Shown: positions 53,050 to 61,100 of the stretch, one piece after another
Layout: the number at the start of each line of letters is the position of its first letter
Position numbering within the stretch: position 1 is the stretch's first letter
Assembly: GCA_017471085.1 (NCBI GenBank)
Contig: JAFUWW010000007.1
Location: 1-64,000 of the forward strand
DNA: 64,000 bases
Direction of reading: 5' to 3'
Origin: Bacteroidales bacterium
GTDB taxonomy: Bacteria > Bacteroidota > Bacteroidia > Bacteroidales > UBA932
The notes under the pieces: generated by a model
Databases searched by the model: none
Told to the model about the DNA's origin: nothing
The model's input: the letters and a program-made list of their open reading frames with translations, nothing else
Made by a program: the position numbers and the translations under genes

Positions 53050-53483
53050 TTTTTCCGGTTTCTTTTCCTTCTCTCCCTTACGCGGTAGGCGCTTTCTACC
53101 ATCAACTGGTCCTGGAAGCAGCCGCGGGCGGCCAGCAGGTTGCTCACGCAGATGACCAGAGGCAGGATGACCGTCCAGCTGAACACCGGGCCCTCGAAGG
53201 TGAAATACATCCAGGCCAGCCAAATCTGCATGCCCAGGGCGACGATGGCGCTGAGGGCGGCCAGGCGCATCTGCAGGATGCGGTTCTTGTATACGATCAG
53301 GGCCAGTACGATCATGCAGGCGAGGATGCTGAGGAGGATGGCGAAATAAGGCCTCTGCAGCTGCAGGTAGGTTACTTTCACCAGCCCGTCCGGGTCAGTT
53401 ACGGTGTAGGCCGTACCGGCGAGGAGCACTACCACAAGCACGGTGGAGATGAGTAAATATAAAGTTTGTATTCTTTGCCACAT
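53046..53483 (-). CDS. DUF4293-family four-helix membrane protein
   Basis: 145 residues from MWQRIQTLYLLISTVLVVVL. Four membrane helices (about 8-27, 45-63, 76-95, 102-120) and a basic C-terminal tail (RVRERRKRNRKK). Sequence and topology match the Bacteroidota DUF4293 family; function is unknown. It leads the fatty-acid run and shares 4 nt with fabK. A -7 box TATCTTTG (53500-53507) lies 17 nt upstream on the minus strand. Confidence 0.8.
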   Translation of the reverse strand: MWQRIQTLYLLISTVLVVVLLAGTAYTVTDPDGLVKVTYLQLQRPYFAILLSILACMIVLALIVYKNRILQMRLAALSAIVALGMQIWLAWMYFTFEGPVFSWTVILPLVICVSNLLAARGCFQDQLMVESAYRVRERRKRNRKK

Positions 53484-53499
53484 TACAAATAAAATTTTA

Positions 53500-53527
53500 C
53501 AAAGATACATACTTTTTTGTAAATTTG
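53500..53527. promoter_or_regulatory. Divergent -7 boxes between DUF4293 and the kinase-RapZ gene
   Basis: TATCTTTG on the minus strand (53500-53507) and TAAATTTG on the plus strand (53520-53527). Neither has a clear TTG at 19-21 nt; both genes start within 20 nt of their box. Confidence 0.4.
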
Positions 53528-53544
53528 TAAATCAGTAGTTTGTT

Positions 53545-54942
53545 ATGGGACTTTTGGAATCCTTGTTCAGGCAGCGGTTCGGCTGCCCGCCCGTCTCGGT
53601 GACCGCCCTTACCGGGTCGGCCAGCCACCGGCGGTATTTCCGCCTTTCCGGAACCGGCTTTTCCGTAATCGGCGTAGAAGGGACGGATGCCGACGAAAAC
53701 CGCGCCTTCATCACGCTCTCCCGCCACTTTGCCTCCAAAGGCATCCGCGTACCGGAAGTGCTCTGCGAAGAAGGTCTCTGCTACCTGCAGGAAGACCTGG
53801 GCGGAACGGCCCTCTTCGACGTGGCTGCAGCGGGCGGAAAGTACGATCCGGACCTTTTGTGCAGGACGATGGCCGCCCTTCCCAAGATCCAGGTGGAAGG
53901 CGCGGAAGGCCTTGACTGGAGCGTCTGCTACCCCCAGCCCTCCTTCGATGGGCGTATGGTGGATTTTGATCTCAACTACTTCAAATACAATTATTTGAAA
54001 TTCGCCGGAGTGGAGTTCAACGAAATCCGCCTCCAGGACGATTTCGACGCCCTCAAGGCCGATCTGCTTTCGGAGCCCTCAGACACTTTCCTGTATCGGG
54101 ATTTTAACGCCCGGAATGTCATGGTGTACAAGGGAGAGCCCTGGTTCATCGACTTTCAGGGAGGCCGGCGGGGGCCTGTCTATTACGATGTGGCCTCTTT
54201 CGTCTGGCAGGCCAAGGCGGCCTATCCCGCCCTGCTCCGAGAACAGATGGTCCAGGCCTATCTCAAGGCGCTGAAGGCTTATATTCCTGTGGACGAGGAG
54301 CATTTCCGCGAAAGGCTCCGCCTGTTCGTGCTCTTCCGGATGCTGCAGGTCCTGGGCTGCTACGGCTTCCGCGGCCTGTGGGAAAAGAAGCAGTATTTCA
54401 TCGACAGCATCCCTTTCGCCCTGCAGAATCTGCGGGAACTCCTTCCTTTCCCTCAGTATCCATATCTGTCGGAAGTGCTTGACTCTCTGTCTTTTCCGAA
54501 GGAGAAAGCCCCTTCCGGAGAGGGGGAACTGACGGTTACCGTGTACAGTTTCTCCTTCAAGAAAGGGATCCCGGCCGATGCTTCCGGCAACGGTGGCGGC
54601 TATGTCTTCGACTGCCGGGGTACGCACAATCCGGGAAAGTACGACGCCTACAAGCAGCTTACCGGACTGGACGGGCCGGTTGTCGATTTCCTGGAAAAGG
54701 ACGGGGAAATCCTCCGTTTCCTGGACCATGTCTATTCTCTGGTCGACCCTCACGTGGAACGGTTCCTGCAGCGGGGCTTCACGCACCTGCAGGTGAGTTT
54801 CGGCTGTACGGGCGGACAGCACCGGTCCGTCTACAGCGCGGAGCACCTGGCGGCGCATCTGGCCGCCCGCTATCCTGTCCGCGTCCATCTGGTCCACCGG
54901 GAGCGCGGCATCGAAAAAATGCTGGAAGGCCATGGAGAATAA
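53545..54942 (+). CDS. Amino-sugar kinase (AmgK-like) fused to RapZ C-terminal domain
   Basis: 465 residues. The N-terminal 320 residues are an aminoglycoside-phosphotransferase-fold kinase: GSASHRRYFRL, LYRDFNARNVMV (catalytic HxD-type loop, with Asp-Phe-Asn in place of His-x-Asp) and WFIDFQGGRRGPVYYDVAS. This pattern is that of N-acetylmuramate/N-acetylglucosamine kinase AmgK. Residues about 335-465 form the RapZ C-terminal domain (GGYVFDCRGTHNPG, VSFGCTGGQHRSVY), which in E. coli senses glucosamine-6-phosphate. The next gene, overlapping 11 nt, is MurU-like, so the pair probably salvages cell-wall sugars. Confidence 0.87.
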   Translation: MGLLESLFRQRFGCPPVSVTALTGSASHRRYFRLSGTGFSVIGVEGTDADENRAFITLSRHFASKGIRVPEVLCEEGLCYLQEDLGGTALFDVAAAGGKYDPDLLCRTMAALPKIQVEGAEGLDWSVCYPQPSFDGRMVDFDLNYFKYNYLKFAGVEFNEIRLQDDFDALKADLLSEPSDTFLYRDFNARNVMVYKGEPWFIDFQGGRRGPVYYDVASFVWQAKAAYPALLREQMVQAYLKALKAYIPVDEEHFRERLRLFVLFRMLQVLGCYGFRGLWEKKQYFIDSIPFALQNLRELLPFPQYPYLSEVLDSLSFPKEKAPSGEGELTVTVYSFSFKKGIPADASGNGGGYVFDCRGTHNPGKYDAYKQLTGLDGPVVDFLEKDGEILRFLDHVYSLVDPHVERFLQRGFTHLQVSFGCTGGQHRSVYSAEHLAAHLAARYPVRVHLVHRERGIEKMLEGHGE

Positions 54943-55675
54943 GACGGCGCTCATTTTTGCCGCGGGGCTGGGTACCCGGCTTCGCCCCATCACGGACTCC
55001 ATGCCCAAGGCGTTGGTACCCGTGTGCGGGGAACCGCTGCTGTATCATGTGATCCGGAAGCTGACATCGGCAGGGTATAACCATCTGGTCGTGAACGTGC
55101 ATCATTTCCCGGACCAGATTATCGGCTATCTGCGCGGGCATGATTTCGGCGTCCGCATCGACATCTCCGACGAGCGGGATTTCCTCCGGGAAACCGGCGG
55201 AGGCATAAAATACGCCCGGCCGTACCTGGAGGGGGAACCTTTCCTGGTGCACAATGTGGATATCGTCTCCAACCTGGATTTGGCGTGGCTGCGCGGACAG
55301 CATCGGCAGGACGCCCTGGCTACCTTGCTGGTGAGCGAGCGCCGGACACAGCGGTATCTGCTTTTCAGGGAAGACGGCCGCCTGGCGGGCTGGACCAACC
55401 TGGCTACCGGCGAGGTGCGCAGCCCTTTTCCGGACCTGGACCCTTCGGCCTGCCGCCGCCTGGCTTTCGCCGGCATCCACTGCATCTCGCCGGAGATTTT
55501 CCGGGCCTTCGAGACGCTGCAGATGCCCGACCGGTTCCCCATCATGGATTTCTACCTCCAGGCCTGTGCCCGCTATCCCATCTACGCCGCCCCCGCCAGG
55601 AACCTTACCCTGGTGGACGTGGGCAAACTGGACACCCTGGCCGAAGCGGAGGAAATCTGCCGTTCGCTGGTGTAA
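54932..55675 (+). CDS. MurU-like sugar-1-phosphate nucleotidyltransferase
   Basis: 247 residues. The nucleotide-binding signature AAGLGTRLRPITDSMPKALVPV and the catalytic-metal strand HNVDIVSNLDL (Asp) place it in the sugar nucleotidyltransferase family closest to MurU/mannose-1-phosphate guanylyltransferases. Beside an AmgK-like kinase, the likely reaction is UTP plus MurNAc-1-phosphate (or GlcNAc-1-phosphate) to the UDP-sugar, bypassing de novo UDP-MurNAc synthesis. No C-terminal acyltransferase repeat is present. Confidence 0.86.
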   Translation: MENKTALIFAAGLGTRLRPITDSMPKALVPVCGEPLLYHVIRKLTSAGYNHLVVNVHHFPDQIIGYLRGHDFGVRIDISDERDFLRETGGGIKYARPYLEGEPFLVHNVDIVSNLDLAWLRGQHRQDALATLLVSERRTQRYLLFREDGRLAGWTNLATGEVRSPFPDLDPSACRRLAFAGIHCISPEIFRAFETLQMPDRFPIMDFYLQACARYPIYAAPARNLTLVDVGKLDTLAEAEEICRSLV

Positions 55676-55718
55676 ATTGGCGTGGAGGCTATCTGCTTGA
55701 TTGCTAGCTTTTTATTAT

Positions 55719-55752
55719 GTGTTCCTGTGTGTCTTTTGACGCACAGGAACAC
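55719..55752. repeat. REP-like hairpin, left copy, beside RAYT gene
   Basis: GTGTTCCTGTGTGTC and GACGCACAGGAACAC form a 15-bp stem with one G:T pair around TTTT. It lies 18 nt beyond the RAYT stop. It shares the motif GTGTYCCTGTGYGTCT with the hairpin at 57250-57297. It could also help end the MurU-like transcript, though no T-tract follows. Confidence 0.65.
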
Positions 55753-55770
55753 TATTTAATTGCTTTAAAA

Positions 55771-56709
55771 TCAATCTTTTATCCTCCACTCCGGATAATC
55801 AAGAAACTTGCTGATTTCGTATTTTGCGCAATTGGATTGTCCCAGCAGTATCTCGGCAATGTGTTTTTTATCTTTTTCCGGTATAGTCTGTATTTTTTTC
55901 AGGTTGCTTTTGAAACTGGATCTCTTGCAGAGGTTTACAAGGGTAGTATAGGGCTCGTGGGAGGAAACTCCATAGTCTTCTTTGATGTCATAGTCGTTTC
56001 CGGTGGTGGAGTGGAGAGCGGTGAGCAGCATGTCATAGCTGCCTTCAAAAAAAGACAGGATCCGTTCTCTGTCCAAAGGACAATACTGACAGACCAGATA
56101 GTCTGTAAGTTGTTCCTTCTCCTTTGCCGATAAACCTTGATAGTATTTCCGCAGAACATTGTACGGAATAACGGAATTCTGCCGGACGAAGCTGTCAATC
56201 GATTTCAAATCTCTCCTGAGGTGGGCCGATGCTTTCTTGAGATCGATTTTCTCGGAGAAAGGATGATTGCTTCCCAGATACGCGACCAGGCTCCAGCGGC
56301 AGTCTTCCGCATGCTCGCAGAGGTTTTTTTCGACGTGGTTGTTGAAAATGTATATGATAACGGACCGGATTTTCTTCAATGTCCATTTGGGAGCGTTCCC
56401 AAAGGCTTTTTCGAACAAGCTACCTTTCCTGTCAGCATCCTGGTTATAGGCCAGGGCGAAAAAAGAAAGATGATTCCTGGTGAAATCTGCCATCTGAACC
56501 CTGTTTTCGAACAAACTCAGTGAGTGCAGGTGGTCATACATTACAGACAGGGCGAGGGTGGGTATCCCCATCTTCCGTGCAGTTGCCGCATAGGACATCA
56601 GATAAAAAAGCCGGTCAAAGACATCGAAAAAAATGATTTGTTTCCGTACCCCTCTCATATACAAATGTTGGGGTACGGAAGGCTGGAACCGGCGATGACG
56701 GATTCTCAT
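55771..56709 (-). CDS. REP-associated tyrosine (Y1/HUH) transposase-like protein, RAYT
   Basis: 312 residues. The N-terminal 120 residues follow the Y1 transposase plan: PQHLYMRGVRKQIIFFD (the usual H..xRGxxxxxIFxD), MYDHLHSL with the HUH pair His60-Leu-His62, and FALAYNQDADRKGSLFE with candidate catalytic Tyr88. The C-terminal 190 residues are helical and unrecognised (KKASAHLRRDLKSIDSF; GQSNCAKYEISKFL, possibly HTH). RAYTs nick single-stranded REP hairpins and are usually domesticated single copies. REP-like hairpins lie on both sides. The coding sequence is clearly AT-richer than its neighbours. Its start overlaps the small upstream gene by 4 nt. Confidence 0.8.
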   Translation of the reverse strand: MRIRHRRFQPSVPQHLYMRGVRKQIIFFDVFDRLFYLMSYAATARKMGIPTLALSVMYDHLHSLSLFENRVQMADFTRNHLSFFALAYNQDADRKGSLFEKAFGNAPKWTLKKIRSVIIYIFNNHVEKNLCEHAEDCRWSLVAYLGSNHPFSEKIDLKKASAHLRRDLKSIDSFVRQNSVIPYNVLRKYYQGLSAKEKEQLTDYLVCQYCPLDRERILSFFEGSYDMLLTALHSTTGNDYDIKEDYGVSSHEPYTTLVNLCKRSSFKSNLKKIQTIPEKDKKHIAEILLGQSNCAKYEISKFLDYPEWRIKD

Positions 56710-57092
56710 GACCAGGCAGGAAAGCCCAGAGACTCATAGGTCCTGCCAATCATGTCCATCAGGATCCTTTCCAGTGATTGGGGATTGTCATCAATTTCTT
56801 CTATCGTGACAAGATAGTCATTCCTGTCTACTTTTTCCAAGCCCAGCAGACAAACGGCCCGGTAATCGATGTAGCGTGAGACAACATCATCGGCAAAAGC
56901 TTCGGCTTTTTGTCTGTCGGCATAAACAACGTATTCTTTTTGGGCCGATGTCCCTCCGAACCCTTTCGCGAGGACGCCTGTCCGGGTCGATGCAAATACT
57001 CCAATCAGGGTTTCATCTGTCCGGAGACTCTCTTCCGGAATCAGGTCTCCGCCATTCCGTAAGGCGATTGTAATGTGATAGTGCTTTTTCAT
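56706..57092 (-). CDS. Small uncharacterised protein coupled to RAYT
   Basis: 128 residues from MKKHYHITIALRNGG; an in-frame earlier ATG would precede the likely -7 box. No signal peptide, membrane helix or recognised motif. It appears as a compact alpha/beta protein (ITIALRNG; KEYVVYADRQKAEAFADDVVSRYID; RNDYLVTIEEIDDNPQSLERILMDMIG). Overlap with the RAYT start (ATGA) suggests translational coupling, so it may be an accessory to the transposase. It shares the lower GC of that gene. No homologue comes to mind. Confidence 0.7.
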   Translation of the reverse strand: MKKHYHITIALRNGGDLIPEESLRTDETLIGVFASTRTGVLAKGFGGTSAQKEYVVYADRQKAEAFADDVVSRYIDYRAVCLLGLEKVDRNDYLVTIEEIDDNPQSLERILMDMIGRTYESLGFPAWS

Positions 57093-57115
57093 AATTGTAC
57101 GAAAACTTGTTTCCG

Positions 57116-57123
57116 CAAACATA
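57116..57123 (-). promoter_or_regulatory. Possible -7 box of the small gene-RAYT unit
   Basis: TATGTTTG on the minus strand, 23 nt before the ATG at 57092. The nearest TTG is too far (26 nt), so the call is tentative. Confidence 0.35.
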
Positions 57124-57249
57124 TGTAGTCTGTGCGAATCGGAAAATAGCAAAACATGTTTCAACCGAAGATTTTTATGTTTCTTACGATTTATTTCTGT
57201 TTTTTAAGATTCGGGAAGCGTGGGGCTTAATCGGTTGATTTCAAATATT

Positions 57250-57297
57250 TTAGGGGGTGTCCCTGTGCGTCTCCAAGCACACAGGAGCACCCCCTAA
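57250..57297. repeat. REP-like hairpin, right copy
   Basis: TTAGGGGGTG (57250-57259) and CACCCCCTAA (57288-57297) form a perfect 10-bp base. Above it, after a small mismatch, CCTGTG pairs with CACAGG. The inner sequence GTGTCCCTGTGCGTCT differs at only two positions from that in the left copy. An imperfect bulged stem of this kind is typical of REP elements. The surrounding 57093-57368 holds no other gene. Confidence 0.65.
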
Positions 57298-57368
57298 GTT
57301 GCTGGTAGATAGTTGGTTGTTCTCCACCAGGAGGGAAGGATGAGGTTGTAGAAGCAGAAGAAAAGCAG

Positions 57369-57376
57369 TATCTTTA
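57369..57376 (+). promoter_or_regulatory. Possible -7 box of folP
   Basis: TATCTTTA, 4 nt before the ATG, is one base off TAnnTTTG. The message would be leaderless or nearly so. Confidence 0.35.
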
Positions 57377-57380
57377 CGGC

Positions 57381-58190
57381 ATGGCACAGATAATGGGCAT
57401 CATCAATCTAACGGAGGACTCGTTCTACGCTCCCAGCCGCACCGGGGCGGACAAGGCCGTGGAACGCGCCGGGGCTATGCTCCGGGAAGGGGCCGATATC
57501 CTGGATTTCGGTGCCTGCAGCACCAGGCCGGGATCGACTCCGCCCAGTCCGGAAGAAGAGGGGAGAAGGCTGGTTTCGGCCTTGAAGGAGGTGAAGGCGG
57601 CTTTCCCTCAGGCGCAGGTTTCGGTGGATACCTACCGGGCGGAAGTGGTCGAGCGTGTGTACGATGCCATAGGTCCGTTCCTGGTGAACGACGTCAGCGC
57701 CGGCACGCTGGATCCGGAGATGCTCCCTTTGGCGGGCCGACTGGAACTGCCCTACGTGGCCATGCACATGAGAGGAACCCCCGAAACCATGCAGCGTTTC
57801 ACGGACTATGCCGATGTGGTGGAGGAAGTGAAGACCTTCTTCCGCACTTTCTCGCAAAAGGCCGGTGACAACGGCATCACCGACTGGATCCTGGATCCTG
57901 GCTTCGGATTCGCCAAGACCCTGGAGCAGAATTACACCCTTTTGGGCAGGCTGGAAGAGTTGAAGGAACTGGGCCGACCTGTCCTGGTGGGCATCTCCCG
58001 GAAGAGCATGATTTACAGGATGCTGGAAATTACCCCCGAAGAAGCCGGGACCCCGACGCAGGTGCTCAATTATGTGGCTTTGGAAAAAGGGGCCGACATC
58101 CTTCGCGTGCACGACGTGGCCGATACCCGCAGGACGATGCGGATTTATTCGATGATGTACACGTCGTCTCCCGGAGCGGCGAACTTGTAG
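57381..58190 (+). CDS. folP: Dihydropteroate synthase
   Basis: 269 residues. MGIINLTEDSFY, DILDFGACSTRPGSTP (pterin loop, Bacteroidota variant of DxGGxSTRPG), SVDTYRAEV, NDVSAG, the MHMRGTPETMQ loop, LDPGFGFAKTLEQN and GISRKSMIYRML cover all pterin- and pABA-binding blocks. It condenses pABA with hydroxymethyl-dihydropterin pyrophosphate in folate synthesis and is the sulfonamide target. Its last 46 nt overlap the convergent DivIC/FtsB gene. Confidence 0.95.
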   Translation: MAQIMGIINLTEDSFYAPSRTGADKAVERAGAMLREGADILDFGACSTRPGSTPPSPEEEGRRLVSALKEVKAAFPQAQVSVDTYRAEVVERVYDAIGPFLVNDVSAGTLDPEMLPLAGRLELPYVAMHMRGTPETMQRFTDYADVVEEVKTFFRTFSQKAGDNGITDWILDPGFGFAKTLEQNYTLLGRLEELKELGRPVLVGISRKSMIYRMLEITPEEAGTPTQVLNYVALEKGADILRVHDVADTRRTMRIYSMMYTSSPGAANL

Positions 58191-58459
58191 GCCTCCCGCG
58201 CGTAGGCCTCGATGGAATCCCGGTTGTGGGTGAGGTCTTCAATCTCCGCGTCCATCTCTTCGATTTCACGGCCCAGGCGGGCCATTTCCTTTTCCTGGTT
58301 CTTCACCTCTACGGTGGCCTTGATCCAGTTGAGGACGCTGGCGTGTGAAAAAAACAGCAGCCAAAGCGCCACCACTGTGGTTACAATGATGACGTAAGGG
58401 ATGAAATAGTTGTGGTCACTGCGGCGAAGCAGGTTCCATTTGCTGTTTTTGTCGGCCAT
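58145..58459 (-). CDS. DivIC/FtsB-family septum formation initiator
   Basis: 104 residues. A single membrane helix (FIPYVIIVTTVVALWLLFF, about 19-37) is followed by a coiled coil (VEVKNQEKEMARLGREIEEMDAEIEDLTHNRDSIE) and the conserved end AREAYKFAAPGDDVYII. This is the size and topology of DivIC/FtsB, which bridges FtsL and FtsQ in the divisome. The 3' end overlaps folP tail-to-tail. Confidence 0.88.
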   Translation of the reverse strand: MADKNSKWNLLRRSDHNYFIPYVIIVTTVVALWLLFFSHASVLNWIKATVEVKNQEKEMARLGREIEEMDAEIEDLTHNRDSIEAYAREAYKFAAPGDDVYIIE

Positions 58460-58496
58460 TTTTGCGCGATAATTTCCTTAATTGACGCGAATTTAG

Positions 58497-58504
58497 TAAA
58501 TTTG
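58497..58504 (+). promoter_or_regulatory. -7 box upstream of the nucleotidyltransferase
   Basis: TAAATTTG, 31 nt before the ATG; the -33 element reads TTC rather than TTG at the right distance. Confidence 0.4.
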
Positions 58505-58535
58505 TATGATTATTGGAAACTAAATCGCGAAAAAT

Positions 58536-59468
58536 ATGAAACCTACACTTTTGGTACTGGCCGCCGGTATGGGCAGCCGTTATGGCGGACTCAAGCAGAT
58601 GGACGGCCTCGGCCCTCACGGAGAAACCATCATCGACTATTCCATCCACGATGCGGTGGAAGCCGGCTTCGGCAAAGTGGTCTATATCGTCCGTGAATCG
58701 TTCAAGGCCCAGATGGAAGAGGCCGTGAACGCCAAGTACGCCGGCGTAAAGACGGTGGACGGGGAACCTCTCCGCTTTGTCTTCGTCACCCAGGAACTGA
58801 ACAAGATTCCCGCCCGCTTTCCCCTGAATCCCGAGCGCGTGAAGCCCTGGGGCACCGCCCATGCCGTCCTGATGGCCGCTGAAGCCATCCATGAGCCCTT
58901 CGCCGTCATCAACGGAGACGATTTCTACGGAAAGGAGAGTTTCCGCATCCTGGCCGACTGGTGCCGTGCCCATGAAAACACCGAAGGCAAGTACTGCATC
59001 GTAGGCTTCGAGCTGGAAAACACCCTTTCGGAGAACGGCAGCGTGTCCCGCGGCATCTGCTCCTATACCTCGGAGGGTATCCTGACGGACATCGCCGAGC
59101 ACCTGAACATCGCCCGTGAGGCCGACGGAAAGGTGTACGGCGACAATTCCGTGAATGGAGAGAACCACGTGGAGCTGGCTCCCAAGGCCCTCTGCTCCAT
59201 GAATATGTGGGGTTTCACCCCGGATTATTTCACCAAGAGCGCCGCTATTTTCGAGACCTTCCTCGAGGCCAATGCCGGCGAGCTCAAGAAGGAATACTAC
59301 ATCCCCTACGCGGTAGACTGCATCGTCAAGGCCGGAAAGGGTTCCTGCGAGGTGCTCTCCACCCCTTCCCGCTGGTTCGGAGTCACCTACAAGGAAGACC
59401 GCCCCGGCGTGGTTGCCAAGTTTGCTGAACTGGTAGAGAAAGGAATCTATCCCAGCCCGCTTTATTGA
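58536..59468 (+). CDS. Sugar-nucleotide NTP-transferase family protein
   Basis: 310 residues. The nucleotidyltransferase signature AAGMGSRYGGLKQMDGLGPHGE at the N-terminus, WGTAHAVLMAAEA and the metal-binding VINGDDFYG are clear. No C-terminal hexapeptide or CBS domain is found. This Bacteroidota group lies near glucose-1-phosphate and UTP transferases, but the GLKQMD variant does not fix the sugar. It may be co-transcribed with the CPBP protease gene 1 nt downstream. Confidence 0.86.
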   Translation: MKPTLLVLAAGMGSRYGGLKQMDGLGPHGETIIDYSIHDAVEAGFGKVVYIVRESFKAQMEEAVNAKYAGVKTVDGEPLRFVFVTQELNKIPARFPLNPERVKPWGTAHAVLMAAEAIHEPFAVINGDDFYGKESFRILADWCRAHENTEGKYCIVGFELENTLSENGSVSRGICSYTSEGILTDIAEHLNIAREADGKVYGDNSVNGENHVELAPKALCSMNMWGFTPDYFTKSAAIFETFLEANAGELKKEYYIPYAVDCIVKAGKGSCEVLSTPSRWFGVTYKEDRPGVVAKFAELVEKGIYPSPLY

Positions 59469-59469
59469 T

Positions 59470-60417
59470 ATGGCCGCCCCTGTATTTCTGAAAAAAGCCC
59501 GTAAGGTCAACAGCTACGACCTGTACGCCACCCACGCCTGGTATGTACCCGGCGTAAAGGGCATGTTCGGCATGCTGGGCTGGTTCATCCTGGGTTCCCT
59601 GCTGGGCAGCCTGCTGCAGGTTATTTTCATGGCGTTCGTGCCCATGGAAGTCATCACCAGATATGGGATGATCGTCCTGTATCCGCTCCAGTTCCTCCCG
59701 GCCATGGTCTATGTGGCCCACCAGAGCCAGCGGAACAGTCTCTTCGAGGTGGGCTATAAGCTGAACAGCAGCAACTTCGGCCCGTATAAGGGCTGGATGC
59801 TCGTCCTCATAACCGTTGTGCTTACCGTTGCCACCATGATGTCGGCGGACCTGCCCAATTACTGGAATTTCCGCCTTACGACGTCCTCTCCGCTGATGAA
59901 GGAAATCTACGACCAGTTCGTCGCCCTCATGGAGCAGATGACCGGCGGCCCCTTCTGGAGTTCGTTCCTGGTAACGGCCATTTTCGCACCCGTGTTCGAG
60001 GAATGGATGTGCCGGGGCGTGGTGCTCCGGGGCCTTCTCACCAAGATGAAACCCGGCTGGGCCATCGTGGTGAGCGCCCTGTTCTTCGCCCTCATCCACA
60101 TGAATCCCTGGCAGGCGCTCAACGCCTTCATCATCGGCCTGGTGATGGGTTATGTGTATTACAGGACGGGCTCTCTGCTGCTTACCATGCTCATCCATTT
60201 CATAAACAACGGTACGGCTGTGGTGGCTTCCCAGTTCACCACCGGCGAGGAGGCCGATTTCTGGATCGATATGATGCCCGGCGGTGTCTATGCGGTGGTG
60301 TATGTGGCGGGACTGTTCTTGCTCGCGGCCTGCCTCTGGGCGTTCTCCCGCATTCCGCTGCAGCAGAAGCGGGGCAATGTTGATGAAATACCCGTAGAAG
60401 GGGAATTGACCGAATAA
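59470..60417 (+). CDS. CPBP-family intramembrane metalloprotease
   Basis: 315 residues with about 7-8 membrane helices. CPBP/CAAX-protease motifs are complete: FEEWMCRGVVLRGL (EExxxR), FFALIHMNPWQ (FxxxH) and LIHFINNGTA (HxxxN). Members cleave membrane or prenylated substrates; bacterial substrates are mostly unknown. It lies 2 nt before tmk in a run of co-directional genes. Confidence 0.9.
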   Translation: MAAPVFLKKARKVNSYDLYATHAWYVPGVKGMFGMLGWFILGSLLGSLLQVIFMAFVPMEVITRYGMIVLYPLQFLPAMVYVAHQSQRNSLFEVGYKLNSSNFGPYKGWMLVLITVVLTVATMMSADLPNYWNFRLTTSSPLMKEIYDQFVALMEQMTGGPFWSSFLVTAIFAPVFEEWMCRGVVLRGLLTKMKPGWAIVVSALFFALIHMNPWQALNAFIIGLVMGYVYYRTGSLLLTMLIHFINNGTAVVASQFTTGEEADFWIDMMPGGVYAVVYVAGLFLLAACLWAFSRIPLQQKRGNVDEIPVEGELTE

Positions 60418-60419
60418 AG

Positions 60420-61100
60420 ATGCTGGTAGTACTGGAAGGCCTGGACGGGGCGGGAAAGTCCACCCAGGTCCGATTGCTGAAGGAATATTTGACGCAGCGG
60501 CTCGGGGAATTGGAGTATGTCCATTTCCCCCGGTACGATGCGCCTGTATACGGGGACCTCATCAGCCGGTTCCTGCGCGGAGAATTCGGAGACAACAGCC
60601 AGGTGCATCCGCAGTTGGTGGCGCTCCTTTTTGCGGAAGACCGCCACGGGGCCGTACCGGAAATCCGCCGTGCCCTGGAAGAGGGGAAAACCGTGCTGCT
60701 GGACCGTTATGTCTATTCCAACATCGCCTACCAGTGCGCCAAGCTTCCGGACCGGAAAGAGCGCCGTGCCTTGAGGGACTGGATCTTCCGGACAGAGTAC
60801 GGTGAATTCGACCTCCCGGAACCGGACCTCAATCTCTTCCTGGACGTTCCGCTGGTTTTTGTCCAGCAGAGCCTTTCCCGCAGCCGTGAAGGCAGCGACA
60901 GGGATTACCTCGCCGGCTCCAGGGATATCCATGAGGCTGATATCGCCTTCCAGCAGGAGGTGCGCGATATCTATCGGCAGGAAGCCGCCAGGGATCCGCA
61001 TTTCCTGAGAATCGACTGCAGCGGCCCGGACGGTGCCATGCTGCCCCCTGATGCCATTTTCCAACTGGTCAGAACGACCGTAGACCCGCACCTTCCATGA
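60420..61100 (+). CDS. tmk: Thymidylate kinase
   Basis: 226 residues. P-loop VLEGLDGAGKST, the DR(Y/F) loop LLDRYVYSNIAYQ, and the fold length fit dTMP kinase, although the family's DRH block appears as EDRHGA and the LID region (SRSREGSDRDYL) is slightly divergent. It phosphorylates dTMP to dTDP. It overlaps the next gene by 4 nt. Confidence 0.92.
   Translation: MLVVLEGLDGAGKSTQVRLLKEYLTQRLGELEYVHFPRYDAPVYGDLISRFLRGEFGDNSQVHPQLVALLFAEDRHGAVPEIRRALEEGKTVLLDRYVYSNIAYQCAKLPDRKERRALRDWIFRTEYGEFDLPEPDLNLFLDVPLVFVQQSLSRSREGSDRDYLAGSRDIHEADIAFQQEVRDIYRQEAARDPHFLRIDCSGPDGAMLPPDAIFQLVRTTVDPHLP

Noticed and set aside
55676..55770. Hairpin after the MurU-like gene as a plain intrinsic terminator
   Set aside because: No T-tract follows and a closely related hairpin recurs 1.5 kb away on the other side of the RAYT, which favours a repeat element; a secondary termination role is still possible.
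56706..57092. Small gene plus RAYT as a toxin-antitoxin pair
   Set aside because: Neither protein has toxin or antitoxin features, and the partner clearly carries a Y1 transposase signature.
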